A stretch of DNA of 64,000 nt from Carnegiea gigantea (GCA_029747015.1 JAKOGI010000525.1:64501-128500), one strand, 5' to 3'. Positions 44,613 through 55,989 are shown, counted from the stretch's first letter. Notes: generated from the letters alone by a model not told the origin. Made by a program: numbers and translations.

Positions 44613-45747
44613 TGATGCACATATGGTGATCATGATGAGGGACATGTATATGCAGTACCTAAGTCCGAAGATGCCCAAGAGGTCCTCAAAGTCATGAGAA
44701 ATCAACTAGAAGACCAAGTGAGCTACTGTCCTGTTCTATTCAGCACAAGCAGTAAATTTCTAACGTTAGTTGCCTAATTAATGGGTGACTTAAGTCCTTG
44801 TTTTTGCCTTAGCATTTTAGTTCAGAAAGTTAGCTTTCCAATAAAGCAAATTTTAAGTCATTTAGACTTTATTTGCTCATCCAGTTCAGCTTTCAAAGTT
44901 CAGCTATACATGCTGCCCAATTTAGCCATTTCAGTACCCGGTATTATGGCTCCATTTTCTCTTTCATTAGATGAACTTTGGAACCTTCAAATCCACTTTT
45001 GGAAACCCTATTGGAGTGTACTGAAAGGCCAGCAAAAGATTTTCAAGTCAAATCCTTGGTTGAGGTTTCAAAAGCAAGCAAGTTCAGAAGAGGTGCAGTC
45101 TGATTACAGTAGATAGACACTTGTCTTTATCAAGGTCCAACTTTTCGACGGCTGGGAATCTAAGGCTGCAAGAGGTTTTGCCTAAAAATAGACGCTTAGG
45201 GCTTTCTTTTAGCTTTGGAATGAACCCATTTGGCAAGTATTTTGGAATATATGCTTGTTTGAAGGTGATGCTGCAGTTCTGAAAAGTGCTTACAGCTTTT
45301 TACTTTTACTTTTGTACTTGCTTACTTTTTGGTCTCCTCCCCTTTCCTATTTAGCCAGTTGTTTGGCCTTGATTTTCCTTTGTTTTTGCTGAGTGTAAGG
45401 GTCTATATAAGTGGGGAGAACCTCAGCTTGTAACTCACTTTGTGGAATATATGAATTGATTGAGTTTATACTCCCTTGTGTTTCTTTCTCTCTTGCTTAT
45501 CTCTAGCTTAGCTCACTAGAGTGGTGTTCAAGAGTCCTTTAAGGTTAATTGAGTGGTGATATCTTATCTCTTTTAATCTTAAGGGTGAGCCCTAAGCATT
45601 CTTGGTAGTGATATCTTATCCAAGAATCTTAGCCACTTATCCATCTCCTCATACAAGCACAAACCAAAATCTCTCTTCTTTATCTTTTCCCATCACTACT
45701 TGTGATATCTTCTTTGATCTTCTCTTTAAGATCTTAGAAGTGCATCA
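44613..45747 (+). repeat. TR-GAG element, second LTR
   Basis: TGATGCACATATGG...AGTGCATCA. Promoter TCTATATAAG at 45402-45411. It is followed by a second primer-binding site, so it also acts as the 5' LTR of a partial internal copy. Confidence 0.9.
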
Positions 45748-45856
45748 TTTGGTATTGGAGCTAGTGGCTACTCTCCTAGGCCATAGCTTCCAACCCACTT
45801 ATATGCTCAAACATGTTTCTCTACTTTCTAAGAAGAATGGCTCAAGGCCCTCATGC
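45748..45856 (+). mobile_element. partial internal region after the second LTR
   Basis: TGGTATTGGAGC at 45750-45761 is a primer-binding site with two changes, then CTACTCTCCTAGGCCATAGC TTCCAACCC corresponds to 43379-43408. At ACCC it jumps to the equivalent of about 43774, giving ACATGTTTCTCTACTTTCTA and AAGAATGGCTCAAGGCCCTCATG. About 360 bp of gag start is deleted, with a short CCC-type microhomology at the joint. Confidence 0.8.
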
Positions 45857-45904
45857 AAATTAAGTTATTATAGAATCAATGTCTAGGGTATGCAAATTAA
45901 GTTA

Positions 45905-46101
45905 TTATACATGCAAGTAAGCTAAGCCCTTTATTTCTCGATTCCAATTTCCTCTCTAACTCGAGTGTCAGATGCTCTTTTAGGGGGAAACAGCACATTC
46001 CTTTCATAATTCTTTGTAGGCGCTCACGGTGGACATTGCTCTCTTTTAGGCTTCGCCACCCATAGGCCAAGAAGACATCATCTCTACTCTAGGATAAAAC
46101 A
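45905..46101 (+). mobile_element. Tat-1 element: end of 5' LTR (truncated)
   Basis: GCAAGTAAGCTAAGCCCTTT, CTCTCTAACTCGAGTGTCAG, GGGGGAAACAGCACATTCC and GTAGGCGCTCACGGTGGAC resemble the 3' portion of LTRs of Tat-group Gypsy elements. It ends AAAACA before a primer-binding site. Only about 200 bp remain. Confidence 0.6.
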
Positions 46102-46102
46102 T

Positions 46103-46122
46103 TTAGCATTGTTTGGGGGATC
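46103..46122 (+). promoter_or_regulatory. Tat-1 primer-binding site, decayed
   Basis: TTAGCATTGTTTGGGGGATC corresponds to the TTGGCGCCGTTTGTGGGGATC-type site of Tat elements. Most differences are G-to-A or C-to-T changes. The gag ATG follows at 46133 (MAPKRANKEKEKWES). Confidence 0.6.
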
Positions 46123-46132
46123 ATAAGGAGTT

Positions 46133-47309
46133 ATGGCTCCAAAGAGAGCTAATAAGGAAAAAGAAAAGTGGGAGTCAATACAATCCCTGAAGAGCTACTC
46201 CAAAACTAGGGCTTCATAGTTGAGGATGCTTTAAAATGCACAAACCTTGAACATCCCCTAGTCATAGTTCCCCTAAAGGAAGCACCAATGTTTGAAAGCT
46301 GTGAGTAATTCTAGAGATTGGTCACACAATTTGTGCAAACTGAGGTGAACTATACCTATTGTTGTCGCTCTGGGACCACTGTTGAAAGATATTCAAACTT
46401 TAAAGGAGAACCATAAACCACCTCTTCCCTGAGAACCTCCAAAAGATTAACCAAAGACCCTTTAGGACCTCCTCAGAGTCAGCCTAACAAGGAGCTAAGG
46501 TTACAGATGAGGTTACCTGAAGAAGAGGCATTCTAAGAGGAAGATGCTAAATCTTAACGAACCCCAAAGTCCTACTGGAAGTAGGAGAGCAACAATTAGT
46601 TATTAGAAAACTCAGTAGGAGTCACTAGCTATGTCCTAAAGATTAGTCTCTACTCCAACTATGAACAGGCAGGATTTAGATAGGAGAAAACTCATGTCTA
46701 ATGTTTGGAGGATGGAACCTTCAAATAGTGAAGTTGGTAGCAATAAAGTCATGTTTGACTAAAATTTCCATTTCCATGTAGATATCATAAATACTCCTTT
46801 TCCTAAAAAGTTAAAATTCCCAAAATTGATGCTTATGATAGAATTACTGATACTTAGGAGCTTTTTCGTACCTGCCTCACCCAGCATACCTGATGGGTTT
46901 TCCTACTTGTGTAATTCCATATAGGTGTTTTCAAGACACAATCAAAGGAGATGCACGAAAATAGTGTGATAAGCTCCTTGCTTCATCCATAAAGTTGTAC
47001 ACATTTTGTGGTGAGTAGAAAGCCTAGGAAGACTAGTTTAACCCTTATGAATGTAATTTAGGTAGATGGAGAGAGCCTAAAATATTTATAAAGAGGCTCA
47101 CATTAGAAACTCTTATTTTCACATATCTAATCTAAGCTGTGGCCTTGGTAACTTTCAAGGATGAGGTTACTGATCCATGATTAGATCCTATGTCTAACAT
47201 AAGGACTTCATGACCCTTGTTGACGTCTTAAAGGTGGCTGAGGGTTAGTTAGATTAGAAGCTATAAAATGACTTAGTGCTAGGAAGAAGGAACCATATGT
47301 TAAATTATA
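46133..47309 (+). pseudogene. Tat-1 gag, N-terminal part
   Basis: Begins MAPKRANKEKEKWES, then a stop-ridden linker. At about 46795-46870 it reads PFPKKLKFPKIDAYDRITDT, LFRTCLTQHT, matching the Tat/Ogre gag entry (P..F..P.F..YDGT.DP..H...F). Near 47060-47085 DGESLKYL follows and at 47215-47300 a DVLKVAEG...NDLVLGRRNHM-like end. The frame is interrupted at about 47310 by an LTR-like insertion. Confidence 0.7.
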
Positions 47310-49575
47310 AATTATGCATTGTTTTAATAGTTATTTTGATTATATTATATATATTATTTCGTCTAATTTGCTTTATTTTATATATTTTTCAGGTTAAGCG
47401 TTAATAAAATAAAGAGGAGAAGAGAAGATGTCGAAGTTCGAATTTTGCACGCTAAGTTATCAAGTCGGTCCAAAAATAATTATTTATGGAAAAATATTAT
47501 TTTCATTATGATTTATTTGGGCTAGGGTTACAAAATTATTACTCATGATTGAAGAAAAACTAGAAGACTTAGAGGAGAAGGAGTTCAAAGAGGAAAACCC
47601 TAGTAGAATGTTATTATAAAAAAGAAACCAATTACACGCCGAACTCCCTCCCTAATCATCAGACCTCCATCACCATCAACCTTCACCGCCTCAAATTCCC
47701 CTTCACGCAGCCCCCTCAAATCTTCTTCATGCCAGCACCATCAATTTCGCTAATCCACTCATCATCCTCACCATCATCAAGATTGTCGTAGATCATCATC
47801 ATCATCATTGATCCTCCCTATCATCAACACATCATCAACATCATCACCCCACCAAGTAGTATTGTGCGGTTTTCTTTTATTTTTATTTTTATTTTTTTAG
47901 TTTAGTGTTAAACATGAAATCTTTGGTTAATTATTGTAATTTAATTTACAATATGTGTGAGTAATTTTTATGTACTTAGTATAATCTATTTGAAATTATA
48001 CTAAATTAATTATTTTGAAACAAGTTTTATGCTTTATTATCTAGTTGATTTTTATTCATGATTCTATAACGATTAGTATTTATCATTTATGATATTTGTG
48101 TTACATTAATTAGAATGCATGCTGATTAGTTTGATACGAATTCATATGATAGTTTAAAAGGATTTAATACATAAAAGTTATAGTCTTTTAGGCATTAGTA
48201 TCATCCTAATTAATCATGGATGGCTCAAACCCATATCTTTTAATTAGGTAATTGTTATAGATCTTTGTTAAATCAATTTACTGGTAAATTAGTTACAAGA
48301 CATTAGATGATGTTTTTCTAATGCTTGATGCTCTAGTTTGATTAAATTCTTGCACTGGTGTTAAGGAAATCAAAACTAGTAGGGTTTATATTAGGGTTGG
48401 ACCTAAATAAACTATAATATAATGAAAAACGGGAAAGATCCGCTGGTGGGTGTCTTTCACAGGCTAACTCATGGATAAATCGATTTGTGTGTTGATGAAA
48501 ATATTAATTTGTATGGTGGATATAGATTATACTAAGTATTTATCATAAATTTGATATCTTTGATAATTATTTGTTGCATTTTAGTAATTTCTTTGGTTTG
48601 TCAATTTTAATTCTTAAATTTATAAGCTTTAATATAAATTTCATTTGCCCCTCCAAAAGATTAGTCTTTTAGGAGTGTCTTAGTGATTTTAGTTTAGTTA
48701 TATTTTGGTTTTTAGTGTGACTATAATTTTCAGATTTAATTTCTATTTTGTTTTATCATTTATTTACCGGTTTGTTAGAAATTAGGTTAGAAATAGTTCC
48801 TATTGTGTTTTTTTGTGTTTTAATCAAGTTTAGGGTTTATAAAGTATCCTAATCTGCCTCTATTTAATTTTGAAATTTGTGGAAATTATTTGATAATTTT
48901 TCAGAATTATTTCGTGAATTGGATATGTGTAGGTTTTTATTTTAATAAATCTGAAAATTATGTTTCTAATTTTTATTTTATGTCTTTTGGGTTTTATTAA
49001 GTCCAAAAAATTATATCCTAAAATCTGCGCACTTTTGTTATTTATTTTCACATTTATATTAGTGCAGTTTATTATTTTTCTAATTTTAGATTTTATTTTC
49101 TGTTTTAATTTTCTGTAGTTAATTTTCTGTTTTCATTTTTCTGAATTTATCACATATAATTTTGGATATATAAAGTTATAAACTTACAGAATATTAATTT
49201 AGATTGCTTTCTATAATTTTTTATACTAATTTTCTGCTTGTTATTTTTTGTTTTAATTTTTAGTCTAATATTATGTTATTATTTCTGTTTTTATTTTTCA
49301 GATTATTTAGGATAGCTATTTACTATTTTTATTTCCAGAATTAAATTTAGAACATTGAGGAGCAATATTAAGTATTTTTCTAGGTTTGTACTTACTAAAT
49401 TTGATTTATTTTAGTAATATAAAAAGAAGTTATAATAAATTAGAGTAGTAAAATTATTTAGAATTAAACTAGCTTATTATCATAATATTTCCTCGTGGGA
49501 TCGATCCCTACTTTCCTATGCTATAAATCTTATTTATAAATCAAAGTAGTAGTTTAATTTGTAACTCTACGACAA
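47310..49575 (+). mobile_element. probable solo LTR inserted in Tat-1 gag
   Basis: 2.27 kb of very AT-rich DNA without coding capacity, bounded by TGTTAAATTATAA (left) and GTAACTCTACGACA (right), i.e. TGT...ACA. CTCGTGGGATCGATCCCTAC near 49492-49512 is a motif often found close to the end of plant LTRs. Tat-1 gag resumes on the right (HIKENKNRKKRRVKRR). Matching target duplications were not found, so the exact ends are uncertain. A CAT-rich trinucleotide stretch lies at 47756-47850. Confidence 0.55.
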
Positions 49576-49960
49576 GCTTTGTACCACATTAAGGAAAATA
49601 AGAATCGTAAGAAGAGGAGAGTTAAGAGAAGAAATCATGAAAAGCTAAGTCTAAGAACATCTTTGCAGTGCTAAAGAGGGATTCCCAATGGAGATTAAGT
49701 GCAAATGTCCATTACAGGAACCAAGACCAGTCAAGTAGAGATATAGGTTCAAGGACAAGGTTGAGTGGTGTGACTTCTATAAGGATCACATGCTTTGCAT
49801 AGAGGATTACCAGGACAGAGACAAAGTGCTCCGACACCTAACATATAAAGGTGACTTAAATTCTTCTATGAAAGATAAAGCTTACAAGAGTAGAAAGGTG
49901 CTCGAAAAGTACACTCCTAGGGAGAATGCCAACTTTGGAGAAGAAGGAATATGAGGAGTG
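49576..49960 (+). pseudogene. Tat-1 gag, C-terminal part
   Basis: After a basic region, EIKCKCPLQEPRPVK and then FKDKVEWCDFYKDHMLCIED, YQDRDKVLRHLTYKGDLNSS are read at 49688-49870. This is the Tat-type Cys/His region (family: YC.FH.D.GH.T.DC..LK..IE.L...G.L), with the His of GH changed. Confidence 0.75.
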
Positions 49961-50099
49961 ATGTAAACAATCTCGGGGGGGCTGCCTCTGGAAAGGCTAT
50001 CTGGCAGAGTGCTTAAAGGGCTTATGAGGAACCTAAAAATAGTACTGTCTACTATTGAGTCAAGAATTGCCACGTGACATCCCAAAATGGTGTTTGAGT

Positions 50100-50460
50100 A
50101 AGCTAGATCCCTGTATCACCTTGTGGTGATCCAATTATGATTCAGTTACTTTTGGCAAATTATGAAGTCAATAAGGTGCCGCTGGATATTGATAGTTCTA
50201 TTGATTTCATGCTTTATGATTGCTTTACAAAGTTGGGTTTGTTGAAAACGAACTTGCATTAACTCCCTATCCCAGCATTGGATTCATAGAACATGCTCTC
50301 TTTCATGATGGAGTGATCTAGTTGGCTACCAAGGTTAGGGAGAAAGACACAACAAGATAACTCTTGCTAGACTTTATGGTGATGGATGCGCTTCTGTCCA
50401 TAACATCATCATTAGGAGACCAACATTTAGTTCCTTGAAAATGTTGACCTGTAGCCTAGC
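50100..50460 (+). pseudogene. Tat-1 aspartic protease remnant
   Basis: DPIMIQLLLANYEVNKVPLD, then IDSSIDFMLYDCFTKLGLL at about 50126-50245 follow the Tat protease pattern (I...V.R.LVDSGSSADILFY..F.KLGL). The catalytic Asp-Ser-Gly reads Asp-Ile-Asp-Ser-Ser, so the Gly is lost. Downstream frames are broken. Confidence 0.75.
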
Positions 50461-50729
50461 AATGCAGTATGAGTCTGATAATGGTTTTGTTGATAGGGTA
50501 TGGGGGGACCAAAATAGTGTTAGGCAACCTATGCTAATGACCTCTAAGCCTACAGAAGAATATCGTTTCCTTAGAACATCTCAGGGTGACAAACAATAAG
50601 CAATGGGCTCATCATATGTAAACATGGTCAACATCTAAGAGTTGGATAGTAGACATGGAAAGAGCCCTAGGGTTAAGCGTAAACGACGACTATAAGAAGT
50701 CCTTTTAAAGAGAGAACATGGTAAAACTA

Positions 50730-52080
50730 TCTAGATAAGAGGAGGTTTGCAAGGGTAATTTGCATAGAAGCTTAGAAATTTATTCGATGAGTTTGCAAAT
50801 TTGTTTACATACTCATCCCAAGAGAGGCCAGCGATATGCCTAAGCATCATGGTGCATAGATTAGCATTATATCGTAAGGCAAAACCCCTTGAGTATATGA
50901 GAAGACACTTTGCTATGTATAGAAGCAATATAGTATTAGACGAAGTTAGCCCGTCATTGGACGCCAGCTTTATTCGATAATATTATTATCTTGATTGGTT
51001 GGCCGTGGAAAATATATGCAAACTACATAATCTAAAAAAGGTGTATTCAAAATATTGCTTTTTGACTACAATAGATCAATTGATAATTCCACTAGTGGTA
51101 ATGCAATTTCAACTTTCATCGATGCTTATTTAGGCTTTTATCAGACACTAATGTGGGAAGCTAATTAGGAAATGTTGTTTTTATCACGCACCAAGCCTGT
51201 ACTAGTGTCCTTTATGCTTAAGAATGCAAGTGCCACCTATAATATGTTGGTGAATAAGTTGTTTAAGGAGCAAATTAACAAAAGCATTAAAGTATATAAA
51301 GATTGTATGAAAGTCAAATCAAACCCCTAAGGGTAAAATCTAGAAGATTTAAGGGAGACATTCAGTATATTTATAAAAGATATGACATGAGTTTAAACCC
51401 TAGGAAGTCTGCCTTTGGAGTAAGAATTGGGATGTCCTCAGGCTACATGATATTTTAGAGGGGCATATGAGTAAATTCAAAGAAGCACAAGGTCATATTA
51501 GAGCTGCAAACCCCCAAAATAGTCAAGAATGTACAAAAGCTCACTGGTTACATGGAAGTCTTTTGGGGGTTCCTCTTAAATTCTACACAAAAGTGCTTAC
51601 CTGTCTTCAAGTGTTTAAGATATGTCAAAAGCTTCTAATGGGCAAAAGAGGTTGAGCAAACTTTTAGGCAACTCAAGGATCACCTACCAGGAATTAACAA
51701 GCCTAATCCCTAGAGAGGCACTAATAATATACCTCTTAGTAACTAACACTACTGTTAGTGTAGTGCTGCTAACGGAAGAAGAGAAAAGACAACTCATTGT
51801 GTACTTTGTAAGTAATGTTTTGGCAGGACCAGAGTTAATATACCCCAACATTTAGAAGTTAGCAATTTCTTTGGTCACAATGGCAAGAGATCTCCGACCC
51901 TACTTTAAATCCTACATGACCAGAGTTTTGATAAATCAACCTTTGAAGAAGATGATGTAGAAATATGACTATTCTGGTAGAATGCTACTCTAGGCGGTGG
52001 AACTCTCTAGGTTTAAGTTCAAGTAAAAGTAAAAGACTGGAGTTAAGACACAAGCCCTGCCATACCTTCTAGCTGAGTTC
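50730..52080 (+). pseudogene. Tat-1 reverse transcriptase and RNase H remnant
   Basis: Motifs in order: LFDEFANLFTYSSQERPAIC (about 50777-50840; family FADVFAWS..DMPGI), TTIDQLIIPLVV...AFI (51067-51140), MLVNKLFKEQINKSIKVYKD CMKVKS (51243-51320), LNPRKSAFGV (51392-51424), AANPQNSQECTKAHWLHGSL (about 51506-51565) and LPVFKCLRYVKSF (51600-51640). The catalytic VYVDDM motif has become VYKDCM. RNase H follows (TVSVVLLTEEEKRQLIVYFV, then LRPYF). Many stops. Confidence 0.85.
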
Positions 52081-52109
52081 ACATTTAGAGATAAGCAATA
52101 AGTCCCATA

Positions 52110-52320
52110 CTTAAGGTGGTGGATAATTTATACAGATGTATCTTTTACTCAAAATGGCTCAAGAAGTGGACCCATCATAATCTCTCCTAATGGAAAGAAG
52201 CATGAATATGCCATGAGATTTGAATTCTCAGCAACCGATAATGAATGTGATTATGAAGCTGTTATCATAGAATTGCAATTGGCAAGGATTTGTACGCTGA
52301 TAATGTAAGAGTGTTTAGCA
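52110..52320 (+). pseudogene. Tat-1 second (archaeal-type) RNase H remnant
   Basis: WWIIYTDVSFTQNGSRSGPI, IISPNGKKHEYAMRFEFSAT, DNECDYEAVIIELQLA at 52120-52290. An additional RNase H downstream of the normal one is diagnostic for the Tat lineage. The catalytic Asp (YTD) and the acidic residue of NEC.YEA are still present. Confidence 0.85.
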
Positions 52321-52649
52321 ATTCATAGTTGGTGGACAGTCAAATCGAAGGAAAAAAAATTAAGCCTAAAGGAAAGGCATAGTCAGTACCTGTTAAAAAT
52401 CAGAGAATTCCTTTACTGCTTCAAAAACTTTGAGATTAGCCACATTATTTAATCAAAAACCAACAAGCTAATGCACAATAACTTGGCTAGTTCATTATAA
52501 ACTGGTGTTTCTTGGAATGTCTACTAGGAGATCGTGAGAGATAGGATCATAGAAATAGAAGAAGCTTATTCTATAAGATTGACAAATTCATGGGTGACCG
52601 AAATTATGGACTGCTTAAATAAGCGAAGCTACTAGATAATTCGACACAA

Positions 52650-53730
52650 GCTAAGAAGCTTAAGAAGAACAATTTAGTACTCTCTCTTCCATAGTGAGCT
52701 ATATAGGGGAGGCTTTACTAGGCAACTCTTAAAGGGCATTGACAAGCGTAAGGTATACTATATACGGGCTAAAATCCATAAAGGTAATTATGGTATGCAT
52801 GTTATAGGACGAATGATGGTAGGAAAAATCCTCAAATGAGGGTTTTATTGGCCTATAGTGCTAAACAAATGTAATTTCCTATGTCAAAATGTGTGGGAAA
52901 TGTTAAAATTTATTCCATGAATACCCAACAAGAAAAATATCAACTATTTCAAAGCTAATTCTCTTTGCCAAGTAGGGCATAGATTTCATTGGGCCCTTTC
53001 ATTTGGCCACCTGCCAAAGGAAATTCTTATTTTGAGCTGTTGATTGCTTCAGAACATGGGTTGGCACTGAGCTTGTTTCCATAATTACTAAAATAAATGA
53101 CTAAGCATTTTATAAGATAAGGGCTTGCCACAAGTGTGACAATGGATAATGGCAGACAATTCTTAAAAGGATTCCATAATTGCTATAAATGATTTAGAAT
53201 ATAGTGAATGACATATTAATAGCATGACCATAGGCCGATAGACGAGCTGAAGCTACTAACAAGTTGTTCATTTAGGCTTTAAAGAAAAAGACTGAGGAGG
53301 CTAAAGAAGCCTAGGTGGATGAACTATTTGGGATTCTATGATGAATGAGACCCAAAGTCAAACTTTAATAGGGCACACCCCTTTCATGTTGACCTATGGG
53401 ACTAAAGCCTAAAGACAAGCCTTAGACCTGTTACTAAAAGTTAGAGATTAAGCCACTGTCAAGACATAAATATACAAGGCTAGGATAACCAGGGCATATA
53501 TAATAGAAGGTTTCAACACAGGCTACTTAAGCTAGGATACTTAGTCCTAAGAAGCACGGAAGCTATTGGGAACATACAACTAAGATGGGGCCAACTAGGA
53601 AGGTCCATACTATATTGATAATAAAGTTCATCCAAGTACTTTCAAGCTTCTCATTGTTGGGGAAAGGGATGCTGTAACAAGCACCTGGAATATGGACAAC
53701 CTCAGACATTAGTATGTTCAAGTTTACCTA
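52650..53730 (+). pseudogene. Tat-1 integrase remnant
   Basis: Readable pieces: DFIGPFHLATCQRKFLF-like residues near 52983-53025, AVDCFRTWVGTELVSIITK-like (53035-53090), DNGRQF (53148-53163), then HTPFMLTYGTKA (53377-53410) and STFKLLIVGERDAVTSTWNM DNLRHXYV (53636-53715). These follow the integrase core and C-terminal tail of Tat elements (TPFSLTYGTEA...ENLRRYYV). Stops throughout. Confidence 0.8.
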
Positions 53731-54097
53731 GTCTCCAGTTCTATCAAACTTTCATTTCCTTTTGATATGTTTATTTTAAGCGATGTTTTAAAATTTGTAG
53801 TCACAGTGAGAAAGCTTATAATTCTATGACAATGCAGTTATTATCTAGCAAGGAATAAAGCAACATGAGATTTCTGATATTACACATAGTGAATTGAGCC
53901 TTAAAATAATGTATGACTTAAGTTAAGTCTTATCAAAGCAGATTATTAGAAAGTTGTCTAACAGAGACACAAGACAAAATTCATGAAATTTATCAGAAAG
54001 ACATAAATTGCAACAAATTTTTAGAGAAAATATCGAAGAACTATAAAGAAAAAGAAAAAGAACACTGTTGAGTACTTCCCCTCTGGGACCTCTAATT
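53731..54097. other. Tat-1 spacer downstream of integrase
   Basis: AT-rich, no frame or repeat recognised. It separates the sense pol genes from an antisense ORF. Confidence 0.5.
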
Positions 54098-54420
54098 CTA
54101 TGCGTTGTTCTCCTTGCTAGCCTTCTTCAAGAGCATTGAGAGGTTAGCCCAAATCATTCTGGTGATAACAACTTCCATAACTTCAAAAAGATAATCTATT
54201 TCTACCTTCAGCGTCTCATCAAGAGCAAGGATTCTTTAATGAGCTTGGAGGCAAGTAGTTTCTCATGGAGGTAAGTAACCTTAGCCTTTCCTCTTAGAAG
54301 GTTCAATTCTAGAGCGACTATGAAGTTCTTTGCTTCCTCCTTGACCTTAGCCACTGACTTAAGCCTCTTTCCAAGTGTAAAAAAAAATCTGATGCAAATT
54401 GCTAAGGTGTCCTTAGATTC
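54098..54420 (-). pseudogene. antisense ORF downstream of Tat-1 pol
   Basis: On the minus strand, with one frameshift near 54225: LGKRLKSVAKVKEEAKNFIV, ALELNLLRGKAKVTYLHEKL, LASKLIKESLLL, then DETLKVEIDYLFEVMEVVIT, RMIWANLSMLLKKASKENNA and a stop at 54098. The pattern of Leu/Lys/Glu heptads suggests a coiled coil. Tat-lineage elements are known to carry antisense ORFs between pol and the 3' LTR, and this sits exactly there. I do not know the protein's function. Confidence 0.55.
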
Positions 54421-54929
54421 AAACCTACCACATATTGTATGATGTGTGCATTATTAACCTAGTGCTGATATCTACTAACCTTTATTGGTAGCAGAATAGT
54501 ACATTCTCTAGGTCCTTGGACGCAATACTTAGAATAAGTTGGTTATAAAAATTATTTCAAAAATATTCTATCTTCTCTCTCTTCTTTTTAAAAGTTTGAA
54601 AATACAAAAAATTGTTTTGAAAATGGGCGCAAAATCTGTCTTTAGTGGAAATTGCAAGTATGGGGGTTTGAACTCAAGATCTTGTGGTTATAGCAATAAG
54701 ATATGGATAACTCGAGTGTGGTGCGCATTGCCTCACAAGCAAACATCCAATATCAATATTTTTTTAACCTCGAGGTGGCCCAAGTCTAGTGGCAGGGTGG
54801 TGGGCCCTAATGACAAGTCGTTAGGCCCAAAACATAGCAGGAAAACAATAGAAAAAGTAGAAATTTCACTATTGACTGGTCCTGGTGGCATAAAATTTAC
54901 CCTGACATCACTGTCTTAGTGCCAATGGC
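54421..54929. other. unassigned stretch between the antisense ORF and the LTR-like block
   Basis: Contains an open frame of 126 codons (54539-54919, plus) that I do not recognise. GGGTTTGAACTCAAGATCTT at 54663-54682 is a motif seen in many plant interspersed repeats. Confidence 0.35.
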
Positions 54930-55147
54930 AGGTCGTTATCCCTGTGCTATGCTAGTAGTTTAAGGCGACTAAAAAGATGTCCAAAATCTTTCTCCTAACC
55001 TATGTTAGGGAGGAAATATTTTTTATATCCATAAGAAATAGAAGGGTTCTTTCAACCCATCTCTAATATAAAGAGAGCCTATCCTTCTCCCTCAAAGGAC
55101 ACGCACACATCAATTTTCTTCTCTTCCTTTAGCCTTCTTCTATTTGT

Positions 55148-55187
<40 letters not shown>

Positions 55188-55969
55188 AAGAGATTGCTCT
55201 TCCTCTCGATAATTTGCTTCTCTAAGAAGGAAGATCACTCATCTAGCATTCTTTTCTCTACTTCTTTTCCTTCACACTATAATCACCACTCTATCGAAAT
55301 TGGTTTTTAGGCTAGCGTTCAGCATACCTAAACAAAAGGTTTAATCTTTGCCATTTTATTCTCGCTATATCTGAATCAAGGTAAGCCCTGAGTGTTCATA
55401 AATAGGATAACAATTGGTTTATCTTGATCGAATTGCTTTCTTGTCATGATGTGATCACTACTTTACGCTTTAGCCTATTAGTTGCAGAACTACTCATAAT
55501 CATTAAAGAACTCACAACATTTATTATATTCTTTTATTTAGCATGTAAATTGACTTAATCAAGACAATACCCATAAATTCATGTCTTTGATGCTTAATCA
55601 CTGAAGAAGACAAATTGGCATGTGCTTGCATGAAATTATTAGATTTCACTGTTCTCTTTTGAAACCCTATTAAGGACTATTGTTGAATGGGCAATGTTGA
55701 TGAGTAGACTAATATCCCTATCACATGACATATCTTCACTCTCAACTTGGCTCTTAGATAGTTAGTCTAGAAGTCAAGTCAATCCCGTTCGGGATCATGG
55801 GGATAATTTCTTAAAATCTCGTTTTTGAAAAGGCTTTTCTATTTTCCTAAAATATTGTTGTAGCTTTAGCCACTTTTATATGTCTCAAACTTTCCCAAAA
55901 CAAACACAAAAGAGTAATTATTTGCACTAGAATGTGGGATCGGGGTGCCCGGGTTGCTGCGCTTTAAGT
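54930..55969 (+). mobile_element. LTR-like block of a Tat-type element
   Basis: Contains a promoter-like TAATATAAAGAGAGCC (55064-55079) and a (CT)n tract (55149-55186), and ends next to a decayed Ogre-type primer-binding site (55971-55989). It could be the 3' LTR of Tat-1, the 5' LTR of another element, or an LTR shared by both. Its start is not defined. Confidence 0.4.
55149..55186. repeat. (CT)n microsatellite
   Basis: 38 bp of CT dinucleotide, downstream of the promoter-like motif. Confidence 0.97.
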
Positions 55970-55970
55970 G

Positions 55971-55989
55971 GCAATTTCATTAGGGATGT
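55971..55989 (+). promoter_or_regulatory. decayed Ogre-type primer-binding site
   Basis: TGGCAATTTCATTAGGGAT compared with the tRNA(Arg)-type site TGGCGACTCCACTGGGGAT: 14 of 19 match, and every difference is C-to-T or G-to-A. Confidence 0.5.

Larger units (their letters stand above)
42206..45747 (+). mobile_element. non-autonomous LTR retrotransposon with gag only (TR-GAG type)
   Basis: LTRs of 1155 bp (42206-43360) and 1135 bp (44613-45747) flank a 1252 bp internal region. The internal region holds a perfect primer-binding site, a gag-like ORF with an acidic repeat tail and a polypurine tract, but no protease, reverse transcriptase, RNase H or integrase. This fits the TR-GAG class of plant retrotransposons, which depend on an autonomous partner. 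The 17-base sequence AGAATCAATGTCTAGGG directly before the left LTR is repeated at 45874, beyond the right side. Confidence 0.85.
45905..54420 (+). mobile_element. Tat-1, decayed Ty3/Gypsy element of the Tat/Ogre group
   Basis: Plus strand. Order: truncated 5' LTR, primer-binding site (46103-46122), gag (46133 to about 49960, interrupted by a 2.3 kb LTR-like insertion), protease (50100-50450), reverse transcriptase and RNase H (about 50730-52080), a second archaeal-type RNase H (52110-52310), integrase (about 52650-53730), and an antisense ORF (about 54420-54098). The extra RNase H and the antisense ORF are hallmarks of the Tat lineage. All frames carry many stops. The 3' LTR is not certain; see 54930-55969. 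Confidence 0.8.
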
